From assembly GCF_004364155.1 (NCBI RefSeq), contig NZ_SOAZ01000027.1, positions 1 through 41,665 of the forward strand: a stretch of DNA of 41,665 nucleotides, written 5' to 3'. Numbering within the stretch: the first letter of the stretch is position 1; each line of letters opens with the position of its first letter. A program made the translations under genes and the position numbers. This document shows positions 31,360 through 39,540 of this stretch, in pieces. This stretch comes from Fonticella tunisiensis. GTDB lineage: Bacteria; Bacillota; Clostridia; Clostridiales; Caloramatoraceae. Below the pieces are notes generated by a model. The model had not been told where the DNA came from. It made no database searches and saw only the letters and a program-made list of their open reading frames with translations.

Positions 31360-32091
31360 CTACAACCTCCCGTATATTCTATTTATTTCATCTGTATATC
31401 TTCCATCCTCATTGTAAACGTATAGGGGTTCCTCCACTAAAAGAAAGTCTCCCCCTGCCTTTACAGCTTCAATCATAACCATTGAAGGCCTTTTGTTTAT
31501 CTTTGGATGTATAAACCTCATCCTCTTTGGACTAAACTTGTTTTTATCAAGCCCAAGTATAATATCCTTAAGCCTTTCTGGCCTGTGTATCATATAGAGC
31601 CTTCCTCCACCCTTTAGAAGCCTTGATGCAGTAAATATTATCTCGTCAAGGTTTATAAGTATTTCATGCCTTGATACTGCCTTTTTGTCATGGGGGTTTA
31701 TGATTCCTGTGCTTCCCTTTTTATATGGAGGGTTTGTTACAACAACGTCAAAGGAGTTTACGCCTATGTCCTTAAAGCAATCCTTGATATCCCCTCTGTG
31801 TATTCTTATCCTGTCCTCAAGGCCGTTTAGCCTTATACTTCTTTCAGCCATCTCGGCAACCTCTTCCTGTATTTCAACCCCTATAATCTCCTTCGGTTCA
31901 TATTTTCCATGAAGAAGAAGAGGTATTATTCCCGTCCCTGTTCCAAGGTCCACTACCCTTTCCCTCTTTTTAACCTTTGAAAAGCTTGATAAAAGGACTG
32001 CATCTATTCCAAAGCAAAACCACTCAGGGTTTTGTATTATTTTAAGACCTTTAAGTTCAAGGTCGTCTATTCTTTCGCCCTCTTTTAACAT
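31360..32091 (-). CDS. tRNA1(Val) (A37-N6)-methyltransferase-like protein (YabB)
   Basis: A SAM-dependent N6-adenine methyltransferase of 243 residues. Motif I is VVDLGTGTGIIPLLL near 46-60 and motif II EIIGVEIQEEVAEMAERSI. The catalytic NPPY is in VVTNPPYKKGSTG near 120. It corresponds to Bacillus YabB and is related to E. coli TrmN6, which modifies A37 of tRNA1-Val. The position between yaaT and rsmI is the Bacillus order, but the small GIY-YIG gene yazA is missing. It lies 2 nt before rsmI. Confidence 0.92.
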   Translation of the reverse strand: MLKEGERIDDLELKGLKIIQNPEWFCFGIDAVLLSSFSKVKKRERVVDLGTGTGIIPLLLHGKYEPKEIIGVEIQEEVAEMAERSIRLNGLEDRIRIHRGDIKDCFKDIGVNSFDVVVTNPPYKKGSTGIINPHDKKAVSRHEILINLDEIIFTASRLLKGGGRLYMIHRPERLKDIILGLDKNKFSPKRMRFIHPKINKRPSMVMIEAVKAGGDFLLVEEPLYVYNEDGRYTDEINRIYGRL

Positions 32092-32188
32092 AAATGCCTC
32101 CCAAGTATTTTCTATTAATATTTTTGCCTAATATATTATAATTAAAAAGCAGTATAAAAACAAAAAGAAGTTAAATGGCGGACAATAT

Positions 32189-32217
32189 AAAAAAAGGCCC
32201 ATTTTGGGCCTTTTTTT
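32189..32217 (-). terminator. symmetrical terminator after the 2[4Fe-4S] ferredoxin
   Basis: A 12-bp stem (AAAAAAAGGCCC with GGGCCTTTTTTT, 5-nt loop) works in either direction. On the minus strand it closes the ferredoxin gene. Confidence 0.9.
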
Positions 32218-32223
32218 ATGTAA

Positions 32224-32424
<201 letters not shown>

Positions 32425-32514
32425 TCACATTCTATTTTAACATTATATAACAAATAAGAAAAGCAAATATTTTGATTTTAGCTAAATGTATACCAGAAAT
32501 ATAAGCCTATTACA

Positions 32515-33426
32515 TTATTCATCGAGAAGAACATCTATGTCCTCTATCTCATCCTTAACCTGGCTTATTTCGCGGTGGATGTCCTCCTCTGAAATCTCCT
32601 TATGTTCATATTCACCCGATATGAGCTGAACAACATATATGGAGTATGTTCTTATCTCAAATTCATCCCTATTTACAGCTATTTTAACCTTAACACTTTC
32701 TCCAAGTATGTTGTTTTCAACAACCTCTCCTTCTCCATCGGGTGTTTTTACGATGGATCCTACCGTTGGCGTTTTCTTTCTTATATCCTCATAGGTACTC
32801 TGCTCATAGTTTAGGCAGCACATGAGCCTTCCGCAAAGTCCGGAGATTTTTGCAGGGTTTAGGGAAAGGTTTTGCTCCTTTGCCATTTTTATTGACACCG
32901 GCTCAAAGTCCCCAAGGAAGGTTGAACAGCAAAGGGGCCTTCCGCAAGGACCAATCCCGCCTACCATCTTTGACTCATCCCTTACACCTATTTGCCTCAG
33001 CTCAATTCTTGTTCTAAAGATGGCTGCAAGGTCCTTTACAAGTTCTCTAAAGTCTATCCTTCCGTCTGCAACGAAATAGAATATTATTTTATTGTTATCA
33101 AATGTGAACTCAACATCTATAAGCTTCATGGCAAGCCCGTGTTCTTCTATCTTCTTTAAACATATATCAAAGGCTTCCTTTTCCTTTGTTTTATTCTCGA
33201 GGTTTTTAGTCTTATCTTCTGGGGTTGCAATCCTTATAACCTTCTTTAAGGGAGCTACGATTTCGCTTTCATCAACTTCCCTCTTTCCTATGACCACTTC
33301 GCCAAATTCAAGGCCCCTTGCAGTTTCAACGATAACATAGTCTCCCTGCTCTATATCAAGTTCATAGGGATCAAAGTAATATATTTTGCCGGCCTTTTTA
33401 AACCTTATACCTACAACAGTAATCAT
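32515..33426 (-). CDS. ricT: PSP1-domain protein RicT (YaaT)
   Basis: 303 residues, full family length. The PSP1 domain covers about 55-145. The diagnostic Cys-rich stretch follows: GGIGPCGRPLCCSTFLGDFE and then GLCGRLMCCLNYE near 205. In Bacillus, RicT (YaaT) with RicA and RicF binds [4Fe-4S] clusters, stimulates the phosphorelay and directs RNase Y processing; the Cys residues seen here are the expected ligands. It overlaps the end of the holB region by 2 nt spacing and belongs to the tmk-yaaQ-holB-yaaT operon. Confidence 0.95.
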   Translation of the reverse strand: MITVVGIRFKKAGKIYYFDPYELDIEQGDYVIVETARGLEFGEVVIGKREVDESEIVAPLKKVIRIATPEDKTKNLENKTKEKEAFDICLKKIEEHGLAMKLIDVEFTFDNNKIIFYFVADGRIDFRELVKDLAAIFRTRIELRQIGVRDESKMVGGIGPCGRPLCCSTFLGDFEPVSIKMAKEQNLSLNPAKISGLCGRLMCCLNYEQSTYEDIRKKTPTVGSIVKTPDGEGEVVENNILGESVKVKIAVNRDEFEIRTYSIYVVQLISGEYEHKEISEEDIHREISQVKDEIEDIDVLLDE

Positions 33427-33427
33427 T

Positions 33428-34393
33428 CTATACCTCCTGTATATTTAAAACCATAACCTCTATGGTTAACTGATAGTTGGAATTTTGCTTTAGTTTTTCA
33501 CGTGTTTCCTTAATTGTATCTATTATCCTGCTGAGTTTATTATATGATACAAGCCGACTTTCCTCAACTAACAATTCATAAAAATCCGCATTAATTACAA
33601 GCTCCTTATCCCTGCTGTGTTTAATAATTATAATGTCCCTGTACCAAATTGAAAGTATATCTAATATATCATTTATTTTATCCTTATTTTTAACAAAAAA
33701 ATCCGTAAGCTCCATAAGCTCCCCCGGCCTGCTCTTTGGAAGCCTCCTTGCAATATCTATAGTTTCAAGCCTGAGCTTTAAATAATTTTCATCGAAAAAC
33801 TTAAGTGCTCTTCCAACTATTCCATCGCTGAAGTTTACAGCCGTTTTTATTTTATCCTCATCATAGTTTTGCTTCCTTAAAAAATTTTTAATACTATCCC
33901 CTGAAGTTCTTGCAAACCTTAAAATCTGACATCTTGACTGGATCGTTGGAAGTATTGAATTAAGGTTTTCTGCAAGCATTATTATAGTTGTATCCTCTGG
34001 AGGCTCCTCCAGGGTTTTAAGTATTGCATTTTGTCCCTGAACAGTTATATTATCTACCTTCTTTATAATAACGATCTTCCTATCCCCCTCATAGGGCTTT
34101 GTATATATTTCATCTATTATATTTCTAACGTTTTCAACCCCTATGGATTTCGTTTCTCCTGATATTATCTTCACATCGGGATGGTTATTATTTTTTATTT
34201 TTATACATGAACTGCATTTTCTACAGGGCTTTTCTTCTCCCCTGCATAAAAGGGAAGATGCCATATATAGCGCAAATATACTCTTCCCTGTTCCATCAGG
34301 GCCCGTTAATATATATGAATGGGATATTCTTTTGTTTTCAAAGGCTCTTTTAAAGGATTCCTTAACGAATTCCTGACCTACAACACTGAACAA
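33428..34393 (-). CDS. holB: DNA polymerase III delta-prime subunit
   Basis: Clamp-loader subunit of about 321 residues. It shows SYILTGPDGTGKSIFALYMA (Walker A), a zinc knuckle made by CRGEEKPCRKCSSC, YTKPYEGDRKIVII (Walker B region), NAILKTLEEPPEDTTIIML and the SRC sensor motif in IQSRCQILRF. TTG 34393 (MFSVVGQE) has AGGAG at proper distance; the longer frame opens with GTG 34402 too close to it. It lies between yaaQ and yaaT, with yaaR missing compared with Bacillus. Confidence 0.93.
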   Translation of the reverse strand: MFSVVGQEFVKESFKRAFENKRISHSYILTGPDGTGKSIFALYMASSLLCRGEEKPCRKCSSCIKIKNNNHPDVKIISGETKSIGVENVRNIIDEIYTKPYEGDRKIVIIKKVDNITVQGQNAILKTLEEPPEDTTIIMLAENLNSILPTIQSRCQILRFARTSGDSIKNFLRKQNYDEDKIKTAVNFSDGIVGRALKFFDENYLKLRLETIDIARRLPKSRPGELMELTDFFVKNKDKINDILDILSIWYRDIIIIKHSRDKELVINADFYELLVEESRLVSYNKLSRIIDTIKETREKLKQNSNYQLTIEVMVLNIQEV

Positions 34394-34458
34394 ATATATC
34401 ACTCCTGTAAATTCTGGAATTTATATAAAATGTTTTTAAGGACCGAATATATCGGTCC

Positions 34459-34788
34459 TTATATCTTCTCAAACCTATCTACGTCAATTATAAATACTGT
34501 AGCCCCACCTATTGTAATTTCAACTGGAGCAGGAACATAGACCCCTGTCCCTCCAATTATTGGTGCCGGAGGCGACACTATGCCCTTTCTTGTTTTGCAT
34601 ACATCCCTAATTATGTCAAGAACTTCGTCAACCTTCTCCTTTTGAACTCCTATTAGCAGAGTTGTATTGCCCGCCTTTAAAAAGCCTCCTGTTGTTGCAA
34701 GCTTTGTAACACCATATCCCTTTTCGGTTATGCTGCTTATAAGCTCACCGGCGTCATCGTCATGGACTATGGCAATAATTAGTTTCAT
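34459..34788 (-). CDS. darA: cyclic-di-AMP receptor DarA (YaaQ)
   Basis: A 109-residue PII-like signal protein that binds c-di-AMP as a trimer; its target is not established. MKLIIAIVHDDDAGELISSI, then GYGVTKLATTGGFLKAGNTTLLIG (loops that bind the nucleotide), then GATVFIIDVDRFEKI are diagnostic. ATG overlaps the tmk stop in ATGA, so the two are translationally coupled. A 9-bp inverted repeat follows at 34438-34460 without a T run on the minus strand, so holB is probably read from the same transcript. Confidence 0.95.
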   Translation of the reverse strand: MKLIIAIVHDDDAGELISSITEKGYGVTKLATTGGFLKAGNTTLLIGVQKEKVDEVLDIIRDVCKTRKGIVSPPAPIIGGTGVYVPAPVEITIGGATVFIIDVDRFEKI

Positions 34789-35414
34789 AATAACCCTCCC
34801 TTTAAAATAAAATCGATTTTATCCTTTATGATATGATGTATTTCGTCAATTCCAAGGGTTCCATCAATGGGTACTATCCTGCTGTACTTTCCCTTTATAT
34901 TATTATAACCCTCAAGTACCTTTTTATGGAAGAGTATATTTTCCTGTTCAAGCCTATCGAGCTTACCACCTCTGTTTTTTCTCTTTATCCCTTCCTCAGG
35001 CGGGAGGGTTATAAGAAATGTAACATCAGGCTCCTCCCCTAAAACCGCATAGCGGTTTATGCTTTCTATCATATCCTCCCCAAGGCCCCTGGCGTATCCC
35101 TGATATACTATTGAGGAATCAACAAACCTGTCTGCAATAACTATCTTGCCACTTTCAAGGGCAGGCTTTATAACTTCATGTACAAGCTGCGCCCTGGATG
35201 CTGCATATAAAAGGGCTTCGCAAACTGAGTTCATTCCCTTATTTTCAGGATCAAGTATTATCTTCCTTATCTTTTCGCTTATAGGCGTTCCTCCAGGTTC
35301 CCTCGTAAATAAAACGTCATATCCCCTTGACTCAAGATGTTTTCTAAGAAGATTTATCTGTGTGGACTTTCCTGAACCATCGGGGCCTTCAAATGTTATA
35401 AACAATCCCCTCAT
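34785..35414 (-). CDS. tmk: thymidylate kinase
   Basis: Converts dTMP to dTDP. It has 209 residues. The P-loop is FITFEGPDGSGKSTQ near 5-19, FTREPGGTPISEKIR is the DRX-type dTMP-binding motif, VIADRFVDSSIVYQGYARG the second signature, and RGGKLDRLEQ the LID. It starts 12 nt after yaaO and overlaps darA. The order yaaO-tmk-yaaQ matches Bacillus. Confidence 0.97.
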   Translation of the reverse strand: MRGLFITFEGPDGSGKSTQINLLRKHLESRGYDVLFTREPGGTPISEKIRKIILDPENKGMNSVCEALLYAASRAQLVHEVIKPALESGKIVIADRFVDSSIVYQGYARGLGEDMIESINRYAVLGEEPDVTFLITLPPEEGIKRKNRGGKLDRLEQENILFHKKVLEGYNNIKGKYSRIVPIDGTLGIDEIHHIIKDKIDFILKGGLL

Positions 35415-35426
35415 GTGTACCTCCTG

Positions 35427-36851
35427 CTATTCAACAACATATATATAATTTGCTGTTCCATCTTCTATTCCGTTTAGTGGTATATTATTTGCCTTAATTA
35501 GTTCTATATATTCTATTATATCATAAGTTATGACTTCACCGGGAAGCACCACAGGTATTCCAGGAGGATAGGGTGCAATCATTTCTGCACTTATAAGGCC
35601 TGCTGACTCCTTAAATTTCACTTTTCTTTTTGGTCTGTAGTATGCCTCCCTCATATTGATTGATGGTTGAAACCCCGGCATTTTAAATTTTAAATCGATG
35701 GTTTTATCCTCCCTGTTTTTTTGTGATATTTCATATAATGCCTTATACAGCATCTCAAAGCTGTCCTTTGTATCCCCAACGCTTGATATAAGGGTTGCGT
35801 TATATATATCCGACATTTCAACCTGTATCCCATAATTTTTTCTAAGTATCTCCTCCAGCCTTCTTCCTCCAAAGGGAGACTTAATAACTATCTTTGTTAA
35901 GTCTACGTCATATATCGATGCCTTTCCTTTACATCCTTCGTCTAAGACTCTATAATAACCCAGCCTTGAAATTTTGTTTTTTAAATCATAAATATTTTCT
36001 AAAAGCTCATCTAAAAGTTCTTCTCCCCTCCTCTCCATTATGTGCCTTGCCGCATCTATTGAGGCCATGAGCACATAGGATGGGCTTGTACTCTGAAAGA
36101 GCCTCATCATAAACCTTACTCCATCAGGATCAATACCTTTGTTTACGTTTAAAAGTGCAGTTTGAGTAAGGGCCGGAGTTGTTTTATGAAGGCTTGCAAC
36201 TGAGATGTCTGCCCCACACTCCATGGCACTTTTGGGAAGCTTTTTGCTAAAGGGAAGGTGGGCCCCATGGGCCTCATCAACCAGTACAAGCATATTTCTT
36301 TTATGGGCTTCCCTGACTATCTCCTCAAGATTGGAGCAGGTTCCATAATAGGTCGGATAGGTTAAAACGATTGCCTTTGCATCCCGGTTTTTATCCATCG
36401 TTTCTTTCACTTCATCAATGTCAAGGGAGACAGCAATGTTAAAACCATCGAGTACCGTAGGGTTTATATAGACTGCATCAAGGCTTCCTATTAGACAAGC
36501 CATGTGGACCGACCTGTGGCAATTTCTCTGAACAATTATCCTATCCCCCGGCCTCGTGGTGCCAAGTATCATGCTGTATATTCCCGAGGTGCTTCCGTTT
36601 ATCAAAAAGAAGCTTTTATCCGCACCATAGGCCCTGGCTGCCATCTTCTCAGCCTTTAAAATCATTTCCTCGGGCATATGGAGATTATCAAGTCCCGGAA
36701 CCTCAGTATTGTCCATTTTATATAAATTTTTCCTTATTATTTCAAGTTCTTCAAAACCCCTTCTATTGTTTTTATGCCCCGGCATATGAAAAGGGACTAT
36801 GTTTTCATCTATGTATTTTAAAAGCCCCTCTAAAACAGGCATATCCTTCAA
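35427..36851 (-). CDS. Orn/Lys/Arg decarboxylase family protein (YaaO)
   Basis: A PLP enzyme of about 474 residues, fold type I. Signatures: PFHMPGHKNNRRG near 22, FFLINGSTSGIYSMILG near 82, DEAHGAHLPFSK near 195 (Asp binding PLP) and SVASLHKTTPALTQTALL near 220 with the Schiff-base Lys. The C-terminal domain (PPGIPVVLPGE) is present. Bacillus YaaO is a homologue of the lysine and arginine decarboxylases; substrate unproven. TTG 36851 has GGGAG at 9 nt; the frame also opens at TTG 36860, too close to the ribosome site. It heads the operon with tmk. Confidence 0.9.
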   Translation of the reverse strand: MKDMPVLEGLLKYIDENIVPFHMPGHKNNRRGFEELEIIRKNLYKMDNTEVPGLDNLHMPEEMILKAEKMAARAYGADKSFFLINGSTSGIYSMILGTTRPGDRIIVQRNCHRSVHMACLIGSLDAVYINPTVLDGFNIAVSLDIDEVKETMDKNRDAKAIVLTYPTYYGTCSNLEEIVREAHKRNMLVLVDEAHGAHLPFSKKLPKSAMECGADISVASLHKTTPALTQTALLNVNKGIDPDGVRFMMRLFQSTSPSYVLMASIDAARHIMERRGEELLDELLENIYDLKNKISRLGYYRVLDEGCKGKASIYDVDLTKIVIKSPFGGRRLEEILRKNYGIQVEMSDIYNATLISSVGDTKDSFEMLYKALYEISQKNREDKTIDLKFKMPGFQPSINMREAYYRPKRKVKFKESAGLISAEMIAPYPPGIPVVLPGEVITYDIIEYIELIKANNIPLNGIEDGTANYIYVVE

Positions 36852-36976
36852 CGCAATCAACTCCCGTCAGGTATTTTTTATTTTAATTATATTATATAGT
36901 TTTACAGTTTTTAAATAGACCAAAAATAACACCGCCGTTAGTAGTGTTTTGTTCTACACTTCAGCCTCCTTTTTTT

Positions 36977-37021
36977 AAATCCCAAGCCTTAGAACTTCTT
37001 TGATAAGGGTGCTGGTGAATG
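36977..37021 (-). repeat. repeat family copy R6, internal relic
   Basis: AAATCCCAAGCCTTAGAACTTCTTTG (split here at a few positions) and CTGGTGAATG match the interior of R5 in the same orientation. Neither conserved end is present. The rest of 36861-37191 holds only the yaaO leader and the gin terminator. Confidence 0.6.
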
Positions 37022-37104
37022 TTTGTAAATCGCTTTCGAAGTGTTACCTTGCTTATAGTATAAAATGATTAAGAGGTTCTCCCGCAGGAGTTTGTTTAAG
37101 AAAA

Positions 37105-37149
37105 CGCTAAAAGAAAGGGCACTATGGCCTGCTTATCATAGTGCTCTTT
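37105..37149 (-). terminator. terminator of the gin gene
   Basis: On the minus strand a 13-bp stem with one G-U pair (AAAGAGCACTATG with CATAGTGCCCTTT) is followed by a T-rich stretch. It is 43 nt past the gin stop. Confidence 0.75.
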
Positions 37150-37191
37150 ATGCTTTGTCATTAAATAAGTTATAACTCATGAGCCTGTTAC

Positions 37192-37368
37192 CTATAGTAG
37201 TTCCTTAATTTTCTGCATCTGTATTTTCTTAATTCTGTCCTTGTAAAAGTCATACAATATATGGTTTACTGGTACTTCCTTTATGCTGATCATACAAAGG
37301 GAACATATGTCTTTATCAAACAGCTTTATAGACTTTGACGTTTCTTCTCCGCATACAGAACATATCAT
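37192..37368 (-). CDS. csfB: Gin (CsfB)-like anti-sigma-G factor
   Basis: 58 residues. A zinc-binding pair, CSVCGEE (Cys3 and Cys6) and CSLCMISI (Cys22 and Cys25), is followed by a basic helix (LYDFYKDRIKKIQMQKIKEL). This is the layout of Bacillus Gin/CsfB, which forms a zinc-bound dimer that holds sigma-G inactive until engulfment ends. Position confirms it: csfB lies upstream of yaaO and tmk in Bacillus (there with xpaC and yaaN between). GGTGATATT precedes the ATG at 37368. A possible forespore-type promoter lies upstream. The identity rests on motif plus synteny. Confidence 0.82.
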   Translation of the reverse strand: MICSVCGEETSKSIKLFDKDICSLCMISIKEVPVNHILYDFYKDRIKKIQMQKIKELL

Positions 37369-37398
37369 AATATCACCATCACAAATAAATGTTATCCA

Positions 37399-37427
37399 TA
37401 TTATTCCCCTTTTTTTCCATATTATTC
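37399..37427 (-). promoter_or_regulatory. csfB: possible sigma-F/sigma-G promoter of csfB
   Basis: On the minus strand GAATA, 14 nt, GGGAATAATA. The -10 fits the forespore pattern GGnnAnAMT well and the -35 differs from GYWTA at one base. The gene is sigma-F-controlled in Bacillus, which makes the match plausible. Confidence 0.35.
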
Positions 37428-37534
37428 GCTGTTATAAAAAATTGATACAAACAGATATCAAAAACTTATTAGCGGCAGGCATTCAGAAAGGCCTAAAATA
37501 TAAAACTTTCAAGCTTTAAAAGTCACATTGTAAA

Positions 37535-37561
37535 TAAAAAATCACTCCCTAAGGAGTGATT
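37535..37561 (-). terminator. terminator of the PH-like membrane protein gene
   Basis: On the minus strand AATCACTCC and GGAGTGATT pair across 4 nt and are followed by TTTTTATTTA. The stem overlaps the stop codon. Confidence 0.85.
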
Positions 37562-38054
37562 ATCTACATCTATATGCCTCTATTTTCTTTAAAAGGGCAT
37601 TGCTAGGTTCAAAGTTAAAACTGTAGAGCTTTCCGTTCTTTTCAAATATACATCTATAAGCCTGCCCTCTTCTGCCGGTACATGTAAAGGTATATTCTTT
37701 TTCAACGTTTGGAGCCGCTGTATTTGATGGTAATTTTTCAAGGGATACAATGTTTTTTATATTAAGATTTAGTTCTACCCTTCTCTTATTTCCGTCAAAC
37801 CTTTCAATTATAAGCTCTTTGTCGATAATAGCATATCTATATTTTCTTTTACTCTTTCTCCATGCAGTCAGTCCAAGAATAATTGATGCAGATAAAACTC
37901 CATATCCCACGTAATCGGATTTTTGAATTGCATCTCTTGCACTGTATAATATAAAGGCTACATCAAATGCAAGAACAACGTATATAATTTTTAATAAAAG
38001 CTTGATTAACCTTTGATATTTGTACTCAACTATTTCCCTGTATAACGTCCCCAT
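37560..38054 (-). CDS. small membrane protein with possible bacterial PH-like domain
   Basis: 164 residues. Two membrane helices (KLLLKIIYVVLAFDVAFILYS trimmed at both ends, and YVGYGVLSASIILGLTAW) form an N-terminal hairpin. A basic stretch KSKRKYR follows, then a soluble part with strands YAIIDKELIIERF, RVELNLNIKNIVSLEKL, YTFTCTGRRGQAYRCIFEK and KLYSFNFEP, and a final helix LLKKIEAY. Strands closed by a C-terminal helix suggest a bacterial PH-like domain, as in many two-helix Firmicute proteins; this is inferred from pattern. ATG follows GAGGGAGATTGAC. It is a single gene with its own terminator. Confidence 0.7.
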   Translation of the reverse strand: MGTLYREIVEYKYQRLIKLLLKIIYVVLAFDVAFILYSARDAIQKSDYVGYGVLSASIILGLTAWRKSKRKYRYAIIDKELIIERFDGNKRRVELNLNIKNIVSLEKLPSNTAAPNVEKEYTFTCTGRRGQAYRCIFEKNGKLYSFNFEPSNALLKKIEAYRCR

Positions 38055-38294
38055 GTCAATCTCCCTCTATTAATAGATTTAAACAAAGATGATTATACAA
38101 CCTTTGGGACATAAAGGCGAACTTAAAATTAATCTTCTATATGTGTTTAAACATTAAAAGCGTTGTTTTAATGAAACTATTATGCTGTATCTCATAAGAT
38201 AACTCTTAACCTTCATTTCTTTAAGTTTTACAAATGTTTTATCATATTAAAATATTTTTACTTCATTTTTCTGATTATATTTACAATTTGTCCT

Positions 38295-39440
38295 TTAGAA
38301 ATCTATGTCTTTCCCGTCGTATATATTTTTAAGTACCATAATCATATCCTCACGTGAAGCCTTTACGGGGTTGACCCTTGTAGAACCTGAAAGGGAATTT
38401 TCAACCAGCAGGCTGAAGTCCCTGTCAAAATCCTCACTTGATATCCCCATTTCCCTAAAGGATAATGGTATATTAAGCTCCCTGTTTAAGTCCTTTATAG
38501 CCTTTATAAAATCATCCCTGCCTATCCTTTTAGCAAGATAGGCTAATCTATCCTTTACCTCATTGTCCCTTGAATTATACTGGAGAACATAGGGAAGCAC
38601 CACTGCATTTATGAGTCCATGGCCATAGTTGTACCTTCCTCCTATTGAATGGGATATACCATGGGCCATTCCAAGCCCGACGTTTGAGAAGGCGCACCCT
38701 GCAATACACTGATAGTTATGCACCTTTTCTCTGCTCACTTCATCGCCATATTTATATGATAGTGGAAGATATCTATACAAGCCTTCCACCGCTCCTGCAG
38801 CTAAAACTTCAGCAAAATCATCTATGTTTTTGTTAATATAGCATTCAACTGCATGGGTCATTGCATCCATTCCCGTCTCTGCAACAACGTTTTTAGGCAT
38901 TGAAAGGGTTATGGTGCTGTCGAGTATAGCTATATCAGGAACAAACGCTTCCGTCTTTAGCCCTTTTTTTATATTCCTATCAACATAGGTTACAACGGCT
39001 GCCCTTGTAACTTCCGTTGCCGTTCCTGAGGTTGAGGGTATTGCTATGAACTTTAATTTCTTTCTCTCCCGTGGAAGAGGTCTTTCAAGGGCGTTATCAA
39101 AATTAAGTTCAGGATATTCATAAAATAGTGACATGATCTTTGCAGCATCTATTGGAGAGCCTCCCCCAACACCAATAACCACATCCGGTGAGAATTTTCT
39201 CATTACCTCTAAACCGTCAAGCACCGCATCGGTTGTTGGGTTTTTAGTAATTCCTGAATATACGTGCACACAGCAGCCCTTTTCTTCTAAAATCGATTTT
39301 ATCCTGCCTATTGTCCCATTTTCAAACATAGACTTTCCGCCCGTTACTATAAAGGCTTTTTTAAAATCAAGCTCCTTTAAGTACTCAATGGAGTTTTTTC
39401 CTGTAACTATGGCATCTCCATGGAATCTTAAAAATTTCAT
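38295..39440 (-). CDS. iron-containing (group III) alcohol dehydrogenase
   Basis: An NAD(P)H-dependent alcohol/aldehyde oxidoreductase of 381 residues. The nucleotide-binding half has AFIVTGGKSMFENG and VVIGVGGGSPIDAAKIMS near 90-107, then FIAIPSTSGTATEVTRAAV. The metal ligands are in ETGMDAMTHAVECYI (Asp and His near 190-200), GLGMAHGISHSIGG (His near 260) and YNYGHGLINAVVLPYVLQ (His near 274). It is close to butanol- and 1,3-propanediol-type dehydrogenases of clostridia; the physiological substrate cannot be assigned. It is a single gene with 240 nt upstream of the next minus-strand gene in which no other feature is seen. Confidence 0.93.
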   Translation of the reverse strand: MKFLRFHGDAIVTGKNSIEYLKELDFKKAFIVTGGKSMFENGTIGRIKSILEEKGCCVHVYSGITKNPTTDAVLDGLEVMRKFSPDVVIGVGGGSPIDAAKIMSLFYEYPELNFDNALERPLPRERKKLKFIAIPSTSGTATEVTRAAVVTYVDRNIKKGLKTEAFVPDIAILDSTITLSMPKNVVAETGMDAMTHAVECYINKNIDDFAEVLAAGAVEGLYRYLPLSYKYGDEVSREKVHNYQCIAGCAFSNVGLGMAHGISHSIGGRYNYGHGLINAVVLPYVLQYNSRDNEVKDRLAYLAKRIGRDDFIKAIKDLNRELNIPLSFREMGISSEDFDRDFSLLVENSLSGSTRVNPVKASREDMIMVLKNIYDGKDIDF

Positions 39441-39540
39441 AGGTTATATCACCTCTAAAAATATACTAATGTTATTTATATTTTATATCTGCATTTGATT
39501 AAAATCCATAAATATTCTGTTAAATGGCAGTAATTGTATA

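Noticed and set aside
34438-34460. Inverted repeat at the darA-holB junction as a terminator
   Set aside because: On the transcribed strand it is followed by AAAAAC and not a T run, and holB appears to be in the same operon.
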